This document shows, one piece after another, positions 28,684 through 36,600 of a stretch of 64,000 bases of DNA (its first letter is position 1; each line of letters opens with the position of its first letter). The notes under the pieces were generated by a model. The model did not search any database. It had not been told where the DNA came from and saw only the letters and a list, made by a program, of their open reading frames with translations. The translations under genes were made by a program, and so were the position numbers. The DNA lies in contig NIOE01000004.1 of assembly GCA_002205125.1 (NCBI GenBank), positions 550,010 to 614,009 on the forward strand, given 5' to 3'. This stretch comes from Roseateles noduli. GTDB taxonomy: Bacteria; Pseudomonadota; Gammaproteobacteria; Burkholderiales; Burkholderiaceae_C.

Positions 28684-28709
28684 TTTATAACGAATTAATT
28701 TGTGAATAA
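28684..28709. promoter_or_regulatory. Operator-like inverted repeat, site 3 (TonB receptor)
   Basis: TTTATAACGA (28684-28693), 6 bases, TTGTGAATAA (28700-28709). It shares geometry and most positions with sites 1 and 2. It lies in the 243-bp region between the sugar-binding protein gene and the TonB receptor, the only long gap in this part. The rest of that gap holds an A/T-rich patch near 28840-28862 but no gene that I see. Confidence 0.6.
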
Positions 28710-28925
28710 TCACAAAAACCGAACGCTAAGGTCCTGAAAGACCGTGTCGGAATGCCCGGTTCCGGCGGAGATCCCGCGCACCGGGGCGATGACCAGCACA
28801 ACCAGGTGGTGGCAGGCGCCGAATCTCGTCGAATACTGCAAGAAAAGTTGTTTGTATTAAAACCCGGCCCGGACCAGGCGCGCGTTCCTCCCCGCGCACC
28901 GGTCACGAGGCCCTTGGAGACAACA

Positions 28926-31718
28926 ATGAATCGAATCCCCCACTCCCTCCGGCTGTCGCCGATCTCGGCGGCGGCCTGCCTGACGCTGTGCCTGGCCGGC
29001 CAGCAGGTCCTCGCGCAGGACGCGCCCAAGCCGGCGGTCGCGCCTGCCGCTCCGGCCGCTCCTGAGACCGCCGCCTCGGGCGCGGCGGGCACCAAGCTGG
29101 AACAGGTCGTCATCGTCGGCCAGCGCGCCAGCCGCGCGGCGGCGGTGCAGACCAAGCGCGACGCCGACCAGGTCGTCGAATCCATCGTCGCCGACGACAT
29201 CGGCAAATTTCCCGACAACACCGTGGCCGAGGCGCTGCAGCGCGTCCCGGGCGTGCAGACCGTCGTCAACTTCAACAACGAGATCGTCAACCCGCTGATC
29301 CGCGGCATCGGCGACATCATCACGACCGTCGACGGCCGCGAGATGTTCACCGGCGTGGGCCGCGGCTTCGCGTTCCAGGACCTGCCCGCGGAAGCGATCT
29401 CGCGCGCCAACGTCTACAAGTCGGCCGGCGCCAACCTGATCGAAGGCGGCGTCGCCGGGGCGATCGACCTGCGGCTGCGCAAGCCGCTGGAGTTCAGCAA
29501 GGGCCTGACGCTGGTCGTCAACGGCCGCGCCAGCCAGGGCGACTACGCCGACAAGCCCAGCACCAAGCTGGGCGTGCTCGGCTCGTACCGCACCAACACC
29601 GGCGCGGGCGAGATGGGCGGCCTGGTCGACATCTCCTACGCCGACCACAAGTTCAACCGGCCGATCTCGTTCAACTGCGATCCGCGCTCGGGCACCAACG
29701 GCCCGCCCGGAGCACCCGGCCTGGTGCTGCCGACCTGCGTCGGCGGCCTGACCGACACCGGCGAGTACCAGCGTCCGCAGGTGAACGCGTCCTTCCAGTG
29801 GCGCCCCAACCAGGAGAACGAGTTCTACGTCGACGGCCTCTACGCGGGCTACCGCGCGAAGTTCGCGACCTTCTTCATCTTCTCGGACATCTTCGCGGCG
29901 CAGAACATCACCAACCCCAAGGGCAGTGACGACTGCTTCGACGCGCACGTCGACGGCGCGGGCTTCCTCGGCCCGTCGTCGCAGCCGATCCAGCGCCTGT
30001 GCAATGGCGTGTCGGCGACCTTCAACAACGTGCCCGGACTGACCAGCACGCAGGCCAAGAAGCAGTCCACCGACCAGCGCGTGCTGGCGGGCGGCTGGAA
30101 GTACAACTCCGGGCCGTTGTCGATGAACCTCGACCTGTCGCGGATGGAGTCGACCAACAGCAACCGGACCATCATCGTCGACCTCGGCAAGCAGATCAGC
30201 GCGGTCGACATCGTCATCAACAACGGCGGCTACGGCACGACCAACATGCCGGGCAATCCGCTCGGCCAGGCGACGGACTTCCGCTTCGCCAACTCGCTGT
30301 TCCAGGACATCAACCGCGCGAAGTCCAAGCAGGACGCGGTGGCGCTGAGCGGCAACTACGAGCTGGGCGGCTTCATCAGCAACGTCGACTTCGGCGCCCG
30401 CATGACCAAGCGCGAATCGCACTGGCGCGCCAATGCGCCGGGCGGCCCGAACGCGCCCGGCGGCAACCGCGCGACGCTGGTCAGCAGCGCGACGCAGCTG
30501 CCCGGCAACTTCCTGATCACGGCGCCGAACTGCATCCCGCAGATCAACAACTGCTCGCCGTGGATGACGCCGAATCCGGATTACCTGCTCAACAACACCG
30601 ACACGCTGCGCGCGCTGTACGGCGGCACGGCGGGCGATCCGAGCTACGACCCGCTCAACAACTACGACAGCGACGAGAAGACCTACGCCGTCTACGTGCA
30701 GCCGCACTACGAGACCAAGCTGGCGGGTCTGCCGCTGGACGGCGTGATCGGCGGCCGCTTCGTCCGCCTGGAGCGCGACATCAGCGGCGCCGGCCGGGTC
30801 AACGGCGTGGTGACGCCGCAGACCGCGAACTCGACGGCCTCGCGCTTCCTGCCCAACTTCAGCGCCAAGCTGGAAGTCGTGCCCAACCTGCTGGTCCGTG
30901 CCACCGCCGGCAAGACGATGTCGCGTCCGGCACTGGGCGACCTGAACCCGTCGCTGACCTACTCGATCCCGACCAACGCCAACATCCGCCCGAGCGGCAG
31001 CGGCGGCAACTCGGAGCTGAAGGACCAGACCAGCACCGCCTACGACCTCTCGATCGAGAAGTACTTCAACAAGGGCAGCTACCTGCAGGCGGCGGTCTAC
31101 CACCGCGTGCTGAAGAACCGCGTGGTGCGGTCGACGGCGCCGGAGGTGATCGACGGCGTCGAGTACGACATCAGCCGTCCGCGCAACCTGGGCAAGGCGA
31201 CGCTGAAGGGCCTGGAGCTGAGCGGCCAGTACTTCATGGACTTCCTGCCGGGCGCGTTCAGCGGGCTGGGCGTCTTCGGCAACTACACGCTGGCGGACAG
31301 CGAGGTGAACACCAAGACCGATCCGCTGTTCGGCAAGCCGCTGTTGGGTGTGTCCAAGCACAGCTTCAACGCGGGGCTGCTGTACGAGAAGTACGGCTTC
31401 ACCAGCCGGCTCACCTACACCTGGCGCAGTAAGTTCAACGAAGGCTCCTTCGGCTGCCTGCTGGCGCCGTCGGCGGAGAACGGCATGGCGGTCGCGGCCT
31501 GCGACCCGAACGTGCCGCCGACCTACAACCGCGTCAAGGACTACGGCCGGCTGGACTTCGCGATCGGCTACGCGTTCAGCGAGAAGCTGAGCGTGAGCTT
31601 CAACGCCAACAACCTGACCGGGTCGAAGTACTACAGCTACTTCCAGAACGAGAGCTTCCCGCATGACATCCGGTCGGATGACAAGTTCTACGGGTTGAGC
31701 TTCAACGCGAAGTACTGA
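28926..31718 (+). CDS. TonB-dependent outer-membrane receptor (carbohydrate type)
   Basis: 930 residues. A signal peptide (AACLTLCLAGQQVLAQ) and a Pro/Ala linker precede a TonB-box-like EQVVIVGQR. The plug domain follows (DDIGKFPDNTVAEALQRVPGVQ, LIRGIGDIITTVDGREMF, and GVAGAIDLRLRKPL). A 22-strand barrel ends in FYGLSFNAKY with terminal aromatic signature. It belongs to the large receptors found in Caulobacter and Xanthomonas carbohydrate loci (TIGR01782 type). It should take up oligosaccharides made by the secreted glycosidases. The ATG has a GGAGA site; own promoter region with operator site 3. Confidence 0.93.
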   Translation: MNRIPHSLRLSPISAAACLTLCLAGQQVLAQDAPKPAVAPAAPAAPETAASGAAGTKLEQVVIVGQRASRAAAVQTKRDADQVVESIVADDIGKFPDNTVAEALQRVPGVQTVVNFNNEIVNPLIRGIGDIITTVDGREMFTGVGRGFAFQDLPAEAISRANVYKSAGANLIEGGVAGAIDLRLRKPLEFSKGLTLVVNGRASQGDYADKPSTKLGVLGSYRTNTGAGEMGGLVDISYADHKFNRPISFNCDPRSGTNGPPGAPGLVLPTCVGGLTDTGEYQRPQVNASFQWRPNQENEFYVDGLYAGYRAKFATFFIFSDIFAAQNITNPKGSDDCFDAHVDGAGFLGPSSQPIQRLCNGVSATFNNVPGLTSTQAKKQSTDQRVLAGGWKYNSGPLSMNLDLSRMESTNSNRTIIVDLGKQISAVDIVINNGGYGTTNMPGNPLGQATDFRFANSLFQDINRAKSKQDAVALSGNYELGGFISNVDFGARMTKRESHWRANAPGGPNAPGGNRATLVSSATQLPGNFLITAPNCIPQINNCSPWMTPNPDYLLNNTDTLRALYGGTAGDPSYDPLNNYDSDEKTYAVYVQPHYETKLAGLPLDGVIGGRFVRLERDISGAGRVNGVVTPQTANSTASRFLPNFSAKLEVVPNLLVRATAGKTMSRPALGDLNPSLTYSIPTNANIRPSGSGGNSELKDQTSTAYDLSIEKYFNKGSYLQAAVYHRVLKNRVVRSTAPEVIDGVEYDISRPRNLGKATLKGLELSGQYFMDFLPGAFSGLGVFGNYTLADSEVNTKTDPLFGKPLLGVSKHSFNAGLLYEKYGFTSRLTYTWRSKFNEGSFGCLLAPSAENGMAVAACDPNVPPTYNRVKDYGRLDFAIGYAFSEKLSVSFNANNLTGSKYYSYFQNESFPHDIRSDDKFYGLSFNAKY

Positions 31719-31736
31719 TCGACGCACCTCTCTTCT

Positions 31737-31772
31737 CCCTCTCCCGCTTGCGGGAGAGGGCAGGGGTGAGGG
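31737..31772. repeat. REP-like palindrome, copy 2
   Basis: CCCTCTCCCGC (31737-31747), TT, GCGGGAGAGGG (31750-31760), then a GGGGTGAGGG flank (31763-31772). It is inverted relative to copy 1. It sits between the TonB receptor and the ytfQ-like gene and probably weakens readthrough. Confidence 0.85.
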
Positions 31773-31802
31773 CCAGCGACCGTCGCAGACCAAGGAGTTT
31801 TC

Positions 31803-32795
31803 ATGCGTCAAGCTCGTCCGGCGGCACGCCGCCGTTTCGTTCTCGGATCCGTGGCCATGGGCGCGATCGCCGCGCTCGGCACGATGCCCGCTGCGTTCGC
31901 CGCCGACAAGAAGATCGTCCTCGGCTTCTCCCAGATCGGTGCCGAGTCGGAATGGCGCACCGCCAATTCCGCCTCGATCAAATCCGCGGCGAAGGAGTCC
32001 GGCATCGATCTCAAGTTCGCCGATGCCCAGCAGAAGCAGGAGAACCAGATCAAGGCCCTGCGCGCCTTCATCGCGCAGAAGGTCGATGTGATCGCGCTTT
32101 CGCCGGTCGTGGAGACCGGTTGGGGCACGGTGCTGCGGGAGGCGAAGGCGGCCGGCATCCCCGTCATCCTGACTGACCGCACCGTGCAGGAGACCGATAC
32201 CACGCTGTGGGCGACCTTCATGGGTTCCGACTTCGTCGAGGAAGGCCGCCGCGCGGCGAAGTGGCTGACCGACAAGGTCAAGAGCCGTCCGGCCGGCAAG
32301 GAGATCCGCGTCGTCGAGCTGCAGGGCACCGTCGGCGCGGCGCCGGCGCTCGATCGCAAGAAGGGTTTCGAGGAGGGCATCAAGGCCGACCCGCGCCTGA
32401 AGATCGTCCGCTCGCAGACCGGCGACTTCAGCCGCGCCAAGGGCAAGGAAGTCATGGAGGCTTTCCTCAAGGCCGAAGGTCGCAACATCGACGTGCTCTA
32501 CGCGCATAACGACGACATGGCGATCGGCGCGATCCAGGCGATCGAGGAAGCCGGTCTCAAGCCGGCCAAGGACATCCTGATCATCTCCATCGACGGGGTG
32601 AAGGGCGCGTTCCAGGCGATGGTCGCGGGCAAGCTCAACGTGACCGTCGAGTGCAGCCCGCTGCTCGGTCCGCAGCTGATGCAGACGGTCAAGGACCTGA
32701 AGGCCGGCAAGACCGTGCCGCGCCGCATCGTGACCGAGGAGGGCGTGTTCCCCGCCGAGATCGCGGCGCAGGAACTGCCCAAGCGGAAGTACTGA
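31803..32795 (+). CDS. ytfQ: Periplasmic sugar-binding protein, YtfQ-like
   Basis: 330 residues, type 1 periplasmic-binding fold (RbsB/YtfQ group). The signal contains twin arginines (RRRFVLGSVAMGAIAALG) and ends near AAFA. Conserved stretches IVLGFSQIGAESEWRTANSASIKSAA and QNQIKALRAFIAQKVDVIALSPVVETGW in part match E. coli YtfQ, which binds galactofuranose and related sugars; related Shewanella proteins bind arabinose. Good AAGGAG site upstream. First gene of a four-gene transporter operon. Its exact sugar cannot be read from sequence. Confidence 0.88.
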   Translation: MRQARPAARRRFVLGSVAMGAIAALGTMPAAFAADKKIVLGFSQIGAESEWRTANSASIKSAAKESGIDLKFADAQQKQENQIKALRAFIAQKVDVIALSPVVETGWGTVLREAKAAGIPVILTDRTVQETDTTLWATFMGSDFVEEGRRAAKWLTDKVKSRPAGKEIRVVELQGTVGAAPALDRKKGFEEGIKADPRLKIVRSQTGDFSRAKGKEVMEAFLKAEGRNIDVLYAHNDDMAIGAIQAIEEAGLKPAKDILIISIDGVKGAFQAMVAGKLNVTVECSPLLGPQLMQTVKDLKAGKTVPRRIVTEEGVFPAEIAAQELPKRKY

Positions 32796-34474
32796 TGAGC
32801 GTCGTGCTGGAGGCACGCGGTGTGGCGAAGGCCTTCCGCGGCGTGCCCGCATTGGTCGACGCGGCGCTGACGCTGCGCGCCGGCGAGGTGCAGGTGCTGA
32901 TGGGGCAGAACGGCGCGGGGAAGTCGACGCTGATCAAGATCCTCGCGGGTGTGCAGGATCGGGATGCAGGGTCGATCGCGCTCGACGGCGTGGCCTTCGC
33001 TGCGCGCTCGCCGTTGGAGGCCCAGCGCGCCGGCATCGCGGTCGTGCATCAGGAAGTCCAGCTCTGCCCGAATCTGTCGGTGGCGGAGAACGTGCTCGCG
33101 GGACGCTTCCCGCGCCGCTGGGGCGGCGTGGCGATCGATTGGCCCAAGGTGCGTGAGGACGCCGGCGCGGCGCTCGCGCGACTCGGCATCCAGGCCGATG
33201 TGCGGCGACCGCTCGGCGACTTCCCGGTCGCCGTCCAGCAGATGATCGCCATCGCCCGCGCGCTGCATCAGCAGGCACGGGTGCTGATCCTCGATGAACC
33301 AACGTCGTCGCTCGACGAGGCAGAAACGGCACGGCTGCTCGCCATGATCCGGCAACTCCGCGACGAAGGCGTCGCAGTGCTGCTCGTCACCCACTTCCTC
33401 GATCAAGCCTACGCGGTAGCAGACCGCTTCACGGTGTTCCGCAACGGAGAGTTCGTCGGAGAGCGCGCAGCGTCGGCGTTGTCGCGGATGGAACTGGTCC
33501 ACCTCATGCTCGGGACCGAGCACGAGGACAAGGCATCCGGTGGCCCCGCTCAGTCAATCGCGTCGCATGCTCCGCATTCCTTCGCGGAGCCACCGGACGC
33601 CTTGTCCTCCGAGACGCCTCTGCCCTCAGGAAGAGGCGCGATGCCGACCCCGGCCCGGGCCGCGGCGTTGGCGTCGGCGCACTGGGGTGGCCCCCTCTCC
33701 CGCACCGCGGGACAGGGTGGGGGTGAGGGCCAGCGGCCGTCGATCATCACGGCCAGTGGGCTCGGGCGCCGTGGCGCGGTCGAGGGCATCGATCTCAACG
33801 TCGGCGCGGGCGAGGTGCTGGGTCTCGCCGGCCTGCTCGGCGCCGGCCGGACCGAAACCGCACGCCTGCTCTTCGGCGCCGATCGCGCCGACGTCGGCGA
33901 GATCCGCGTCGACGGCGCCACCGTGCGACTACGCAGCCCGCGCGACGCCGTCCGCGCCGGCATGGCCTTCTGCCCCGAAGAACGCAAGGTCGACGGCATC
34001 GTCGCGGAGCTCAGCGTGCGCGAGAACATCGTGCTCGCCCTGCAAGCCAGACGCGGCGTGTTCAGAACGCTGACGGGTACCGCGCAACGCGAACTCGCCC
34101 AACGCTTCATCACCCAGCTCGGCATCAAGACCGCCGACGCGGAGACGCCCATCGGCCTGCTCTCCGGCGGCAACCAGCAGAAGGCGATCCTCGCGCGCTG
34201 GCTCGCGACGGCGCCGCGCCTGCTGATCCTCGACGAACCCACCCGCGGCATCGACATCGCCGCGAAGCAGGACCTGATGGACCAGGTGCTGTCGCTGTGC
34301 CGGCAAGGCATGGCGCTGATCTTCATCTCGTCGGAGCTGCCCGAAGTCCTGCGCGCGAGCCATCGCATCACCGTGCTGCGCGAGCGCCGCCAGGTGGCGG
34401 AGCTTGACGCGCGCGGCCTCGACGAGGACCGCCTGCTGCACGTGATGGCGGGCGCCGCGGAGGCCCACGCATGA
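32795..34474 (+). CDS. ytfR: Sugar ABC transporter ATPase with two nucleotide-binding domains, YtfR-like, with an unusual linker
   Basis: 559 residues; family members are usually about 500. First domain: Walker A GQNGAGKST, Walker B LILDEPTSSLDE. Second domain: GAGRTE in place of a classical Walker A, as usual for this family, then LLSGGNQQKAILARW and LLILDEPTRGIDIAAK. Between them, residues about 245-320 are an Ala/Pro/Ser-rich insert whose DNA consists of palindromes, including a 21-bp inverted repeat and a REP-like core. The frame stays open. The start overlaps the ytfQ stop by one base. Confidence 0.9.
   Translation: MSVVLEARGVAKAFRGVPALVDAALTLRAGEVQVLMGQNGAGKSTLIKILAGVQDRDAGSIALDGVAFAARSPLEAQRAGIAVVHQEVQLCPNLSVAENVLAGRFPRRWGGVAIDWPKVREDAGAALARLGIQADVRRPLGDFPVAVQQMIAIARALHQQARVLILDEPTSSLDEAETARLLAMIRQLRDEGVAVLLVTHFLDQAYAVADRFTVFRNGEFVGERAASALSRMELVHLMLGTEHEDKASGGPAQSIASHAPHSFAEPPDALSSETPLPSGRGAMPTPARAAALASAHWGGPLSRTAGQGGGEGQRPSIITASGLGRRGAVEGIDLNVGAGEVLGLAGLLGAGRTETARLLFGADRADVGEIRVDGATVRLRSPRDAVRAGMAFCPEERKVDGIVAELSVRENIVLALQARRGVFRTLTGTAQRELAQRFITQLGIKTADAETPIGLLSGGNQQKAILARWLATAPRLLILDEPTRGIDIAAKQDLMDQVLSLCRQGMALIFISSELPEVLRASHRITVLRERRQVAELDARGLDEDRLLHVMAGAAEAHA
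33524..33609. repeat. Large inverted repeat within the ytfR linker region
   Basis: The 21-base arms at 33524-33544 and 33589-33609 are inverted copies with a single mismatch, around a 44-base loop that itself contains GCTCCGC...GCGGAGC. It is not seen at the other REP-like sites. Looks like a small inserted palindromic element that kept the reading frame. Confidence 0.8.
33693..33729. repeat. REP-like palindrome, copy 3 (inside ytfR)
   Basis: CCCTCTCCCGC (33693-33703), ACC, GCGGGACAGGG (33707-33717, one mismatch), then GGGGTGAGGG. Same core and flank as copy 2, but inside the coding region of the ATPase linker, translated as GPLSRTAGQGGGEG. Confidence 0.85.
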
Positions 34475-35553
34475 GCGCCCCCGCCTTCCTGCGCCGCTGG
34501 CGGCGTGCCGCGGACGCAACCCTCGACGCGAGCACCCCTCGCCCGAGGCGAGGCGCGGACCACCACGCTGGCGCCCTTCACGCCGCCTACGTCCTGCTCG
34601 CCCTCTGGGCGCTGAACGCGATCCTGAATCCGCAATTCCTCAGTCTGCGCTGGCAGGATGGCCACGCCTACGGACCGCTGATCGACATCCTGAACCGCGC
34701 GGCGCCGCTGATGGTCGTCGCGATGGGCATGACGCTCGTGATCGCAGTACGCGGGATCGACATCTCGGTCGGCGCGGTGGTCGCGATCGCGGGCGCGGTG
34801 GCGGCATCGCTGGTGACGCGCGAGGGCGCGGCGATGCCGATGACGGCGGCGATCCTCGGCGCGCTCGGCGCGGCGGCGGTATGCGGTCTGTTCAACGGCC
34901 TGCTCGTCGTTGCCGGCGGCATCCAGCCGATCATCGCGACGCTGATCCTCATGGTCGCGGGCCGCGGCATCGCGCAACTGATCACCGACGGACAGATCAT
35001 CACGATCTATCACGAGCCGTATTTCTTCCTCGGCAGCGGCTTCCTGCTGGGACTGCCGTTCGCGCCCTGGATCGCGCTCGGTGTCGCTTCGCTCTTCGGA
35101 CTGCTGAAGCACCGCACCGCGCTCGGCCTGTTCCTCCAAGCCAGCGGCGCCAACCCGGCTGCCGCGCGGCTGGCCGGCGTTCACGCTGCGGGTCTGATGC
35201 TGGCGGTCTACATCGCGTGCGGCCTCTGCGCCGGCGTGGCCGGCCTGATGATCAGCGCCAACATCAAGAGCGCCGATGCCAACAACGCAGGCCTGATGCT
35301 GGAGCTCGACGCGATCCTCGCGGTGGCGCTCGGCGGGACTTCGCTGCTCGGCGGCCGGTTCAGCCTGCGCGGCAGCCTGCTGGGCGCGCTGATCATCCAG
35401 ACACTCACGACCAGCATCTACGCGCTGGGCATCGCACCCGAGGTCACGCTGGTGGTGAAAGCCGCTGTCGTCTTCGCCGTGTCGATCAGCCAGGCGCCGG
35501 TGTGGCGCTCCTGGCGCGAACGCTGGCAACGCCGCGCGGGAGCGGCGTCATGA
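34471..35553 (+). CDS. ytfT: Sugar ABC transporter permease, YtfT-like
   Basis: 360 residues, BPD_transp_2 (RbsC-type) permease with about nine membrane segments. Family blocks: GMTLVIAVRGIDISVGAVVAIAG, GLFNGLLVV, PIIATLILMVAGRG, and ILAVALGGTSLLGGRFSLRGSLLGA. A short Arg-rich N-terminal stretch precedes the first segment. It forms the channel with YjfF. The start overlaps ytfR by ATGA. Confidence 0.9.
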   Translation: MSAPAFLRRWRRAADATLDASTPRPRRGADHHAGALHAAYVLLALWALNAILNPQFLSLRWQDGHAYGPLIDILNRAAPLMVVAMGMTLVIAVRGIDISVGAVVAIAGAVAASLVTREGAAMPMTAAILGALGAAAVCGLFNGLLVVAGGIQPIIATLILMVAGRGIAQLITDGQIITIYHEPYFFLGSGFLLGLPFAPWIALGVASLFGLLKHRTALGLFLQASGANPAAARLAGVHAAGLMLAVYIACGLCAGVAGLMISANIKSADANNAGLMLELDAILAVALGGTSLLGGRFSLRGSLLGALIIQTLTTSIYALGIAPEVTLVVKAAVVFAVSISQAPVWRSWRERWQRRAGAAS

Positions 35554-36560
35554 GCGACCTCCAGGACCGCATGAAGGGCGCCCGTTCCCTCGTCCATGCC
35601 CGCGACCTGCCGAGCTGGGCTTCCGTGCTGCTGCTGATCGTCGGCATGCTGGCAGGCGCCTCCGCCTATCCCGGCCTGCTGGCCAACCAGGTGCTGCTGA
35701 ACCTGCTGATCGACAACGCCTTCCTGCTGGTCGTCGCCGTCGGCATGAGCTTCGTGATCCTGTCCGGCGGCATCGACCTGTCGGTGGGCTCGGTGGTGGC
35801 GCTGACGACGATGCTGCTGGCGCTGGGCGTCGAGCGCGCGCACCTGTCGCCGCTGGTGCTGATTCCGCTGCTGCTGCTAGGCGGCGCCGCGTTCGGAGCG
35901 GCGATGGGCGCGGTGATCCACGTCTTCGCGATCCCGCCCTTCATCGTGACGCTGGCCGGCCTGTTCCTGGCGCGAGGACTCTGCTATCTGCTGAGCGTCG
36001 ACTCGATCCCGATCACCGACGCAACGCTCACCGCCTGGTCGCAGTCGCGCTGGTCGCTCGGAGCGCTCGGCGAGATCACGCCCGGCGCCGTCTGCGCGCT
36101 CGCCGTGCTCGCGCTGGCGGTCGCCGTATCGCGATCCACGCCGTTCGGTCGCGCCGTCTTCGCACTCGGCGGACAGGAGACCTCCGCCCGCCTCATGGGC
36201 CTGCCCGTCGCCGCCACCCGCATCGGCGTCTACGCGCTCAGTGGCGGCTGCGCGGCGCTCGGCGGCGTGCTCTTCGGCATCTACACGCTGTCGGGCTACG
36301 GACTTCATGCGCAGGGTCTGGAGCTAGACGCGATCGCCGCGGTCGTCATCGGCGGTGCGCTGCTCAGCGGCGGCATCGGCCACGTGCTGGGCGCGCTGAC
36401 CGGCGTGCTGATGCTGGGCCTGATCCAGACGCTGATCCTGTTCGACGGCACCTTGAGCTCGTGGTGGACCCGCATCGTCATCGGCGCGCTGCTGGGGCTG
36501 TTCTGCGGTCTGCAGCGCGTGATGGTGCTGTGGCACGGCCGCTCGACGCGGCGCGTCTGA
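35550..36560 (+). CDS. yjfF: Sugar ABC transporter permease, YjfF-like
   Basis: 336 residues, second RbsC-type permease. Family blocks: NAFLLVVAVGMSFVILSGGIDLSVGSVVAL, FIVTLAGLFLARGLCYLLS, and AIAAVVIGGALLSGGIGHVLGA in part. The presence of two different permeases with one fused double ATPase is the hallmark of the YtfQRT-YjfF importer. The start overlaps ytfT by ATGA. It ends the transporter operon; GH2 follows after 40 bp. Confidence 0.9.
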   Translation: MSDLQDRMKGARSLVHARDLPSWASVLLLIVGMLAGASAYPGLLANQVLLNLLIDNAFLLVVAVGMSFVILSGGIDLSVGSVVALTTMLLALGVERAHLSPLVLIPLLLLGGAAFGAAMGAVIHVFAIPPFIVTLAGLFLARGLCYLLSVDSIPITDATLTAWSQSRWSLGALGEITPGAVCALAVLALAVAVSRSTPFGRAVFALGGQETSARLMGLPVAATRIGVYALSGGCAALGGVLFGIYTLSGYGLHAQGLELDAIAAVVIGGALLSGGIGHVLGALTGVLMLGLIQTLILFDGTLSSWWTRIVIGALLGLFCGLQRVMVLWHGRSTRRV

Positions 36561-36600
36561 ATCCCTGAACGTCTTCATCGGAACAACGAGGAACTGATCG

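Noticed and set aside
28857..32852. Minus-strand frame of about 1,330 codons opposite the TonB receptor and the ytfQ-like gene
   Set aside because: The + strand genes have signal peptides, full domains and ribosome sites. The antisense frame crosses an intergenic palindrome and shows no motif.
33693..33717. Intrinsic terminator inside the ytfR-like gene
   Set aside because: There is no T-run after the stem, and the downstream half of the ATPase and the permeases need transcription through it.
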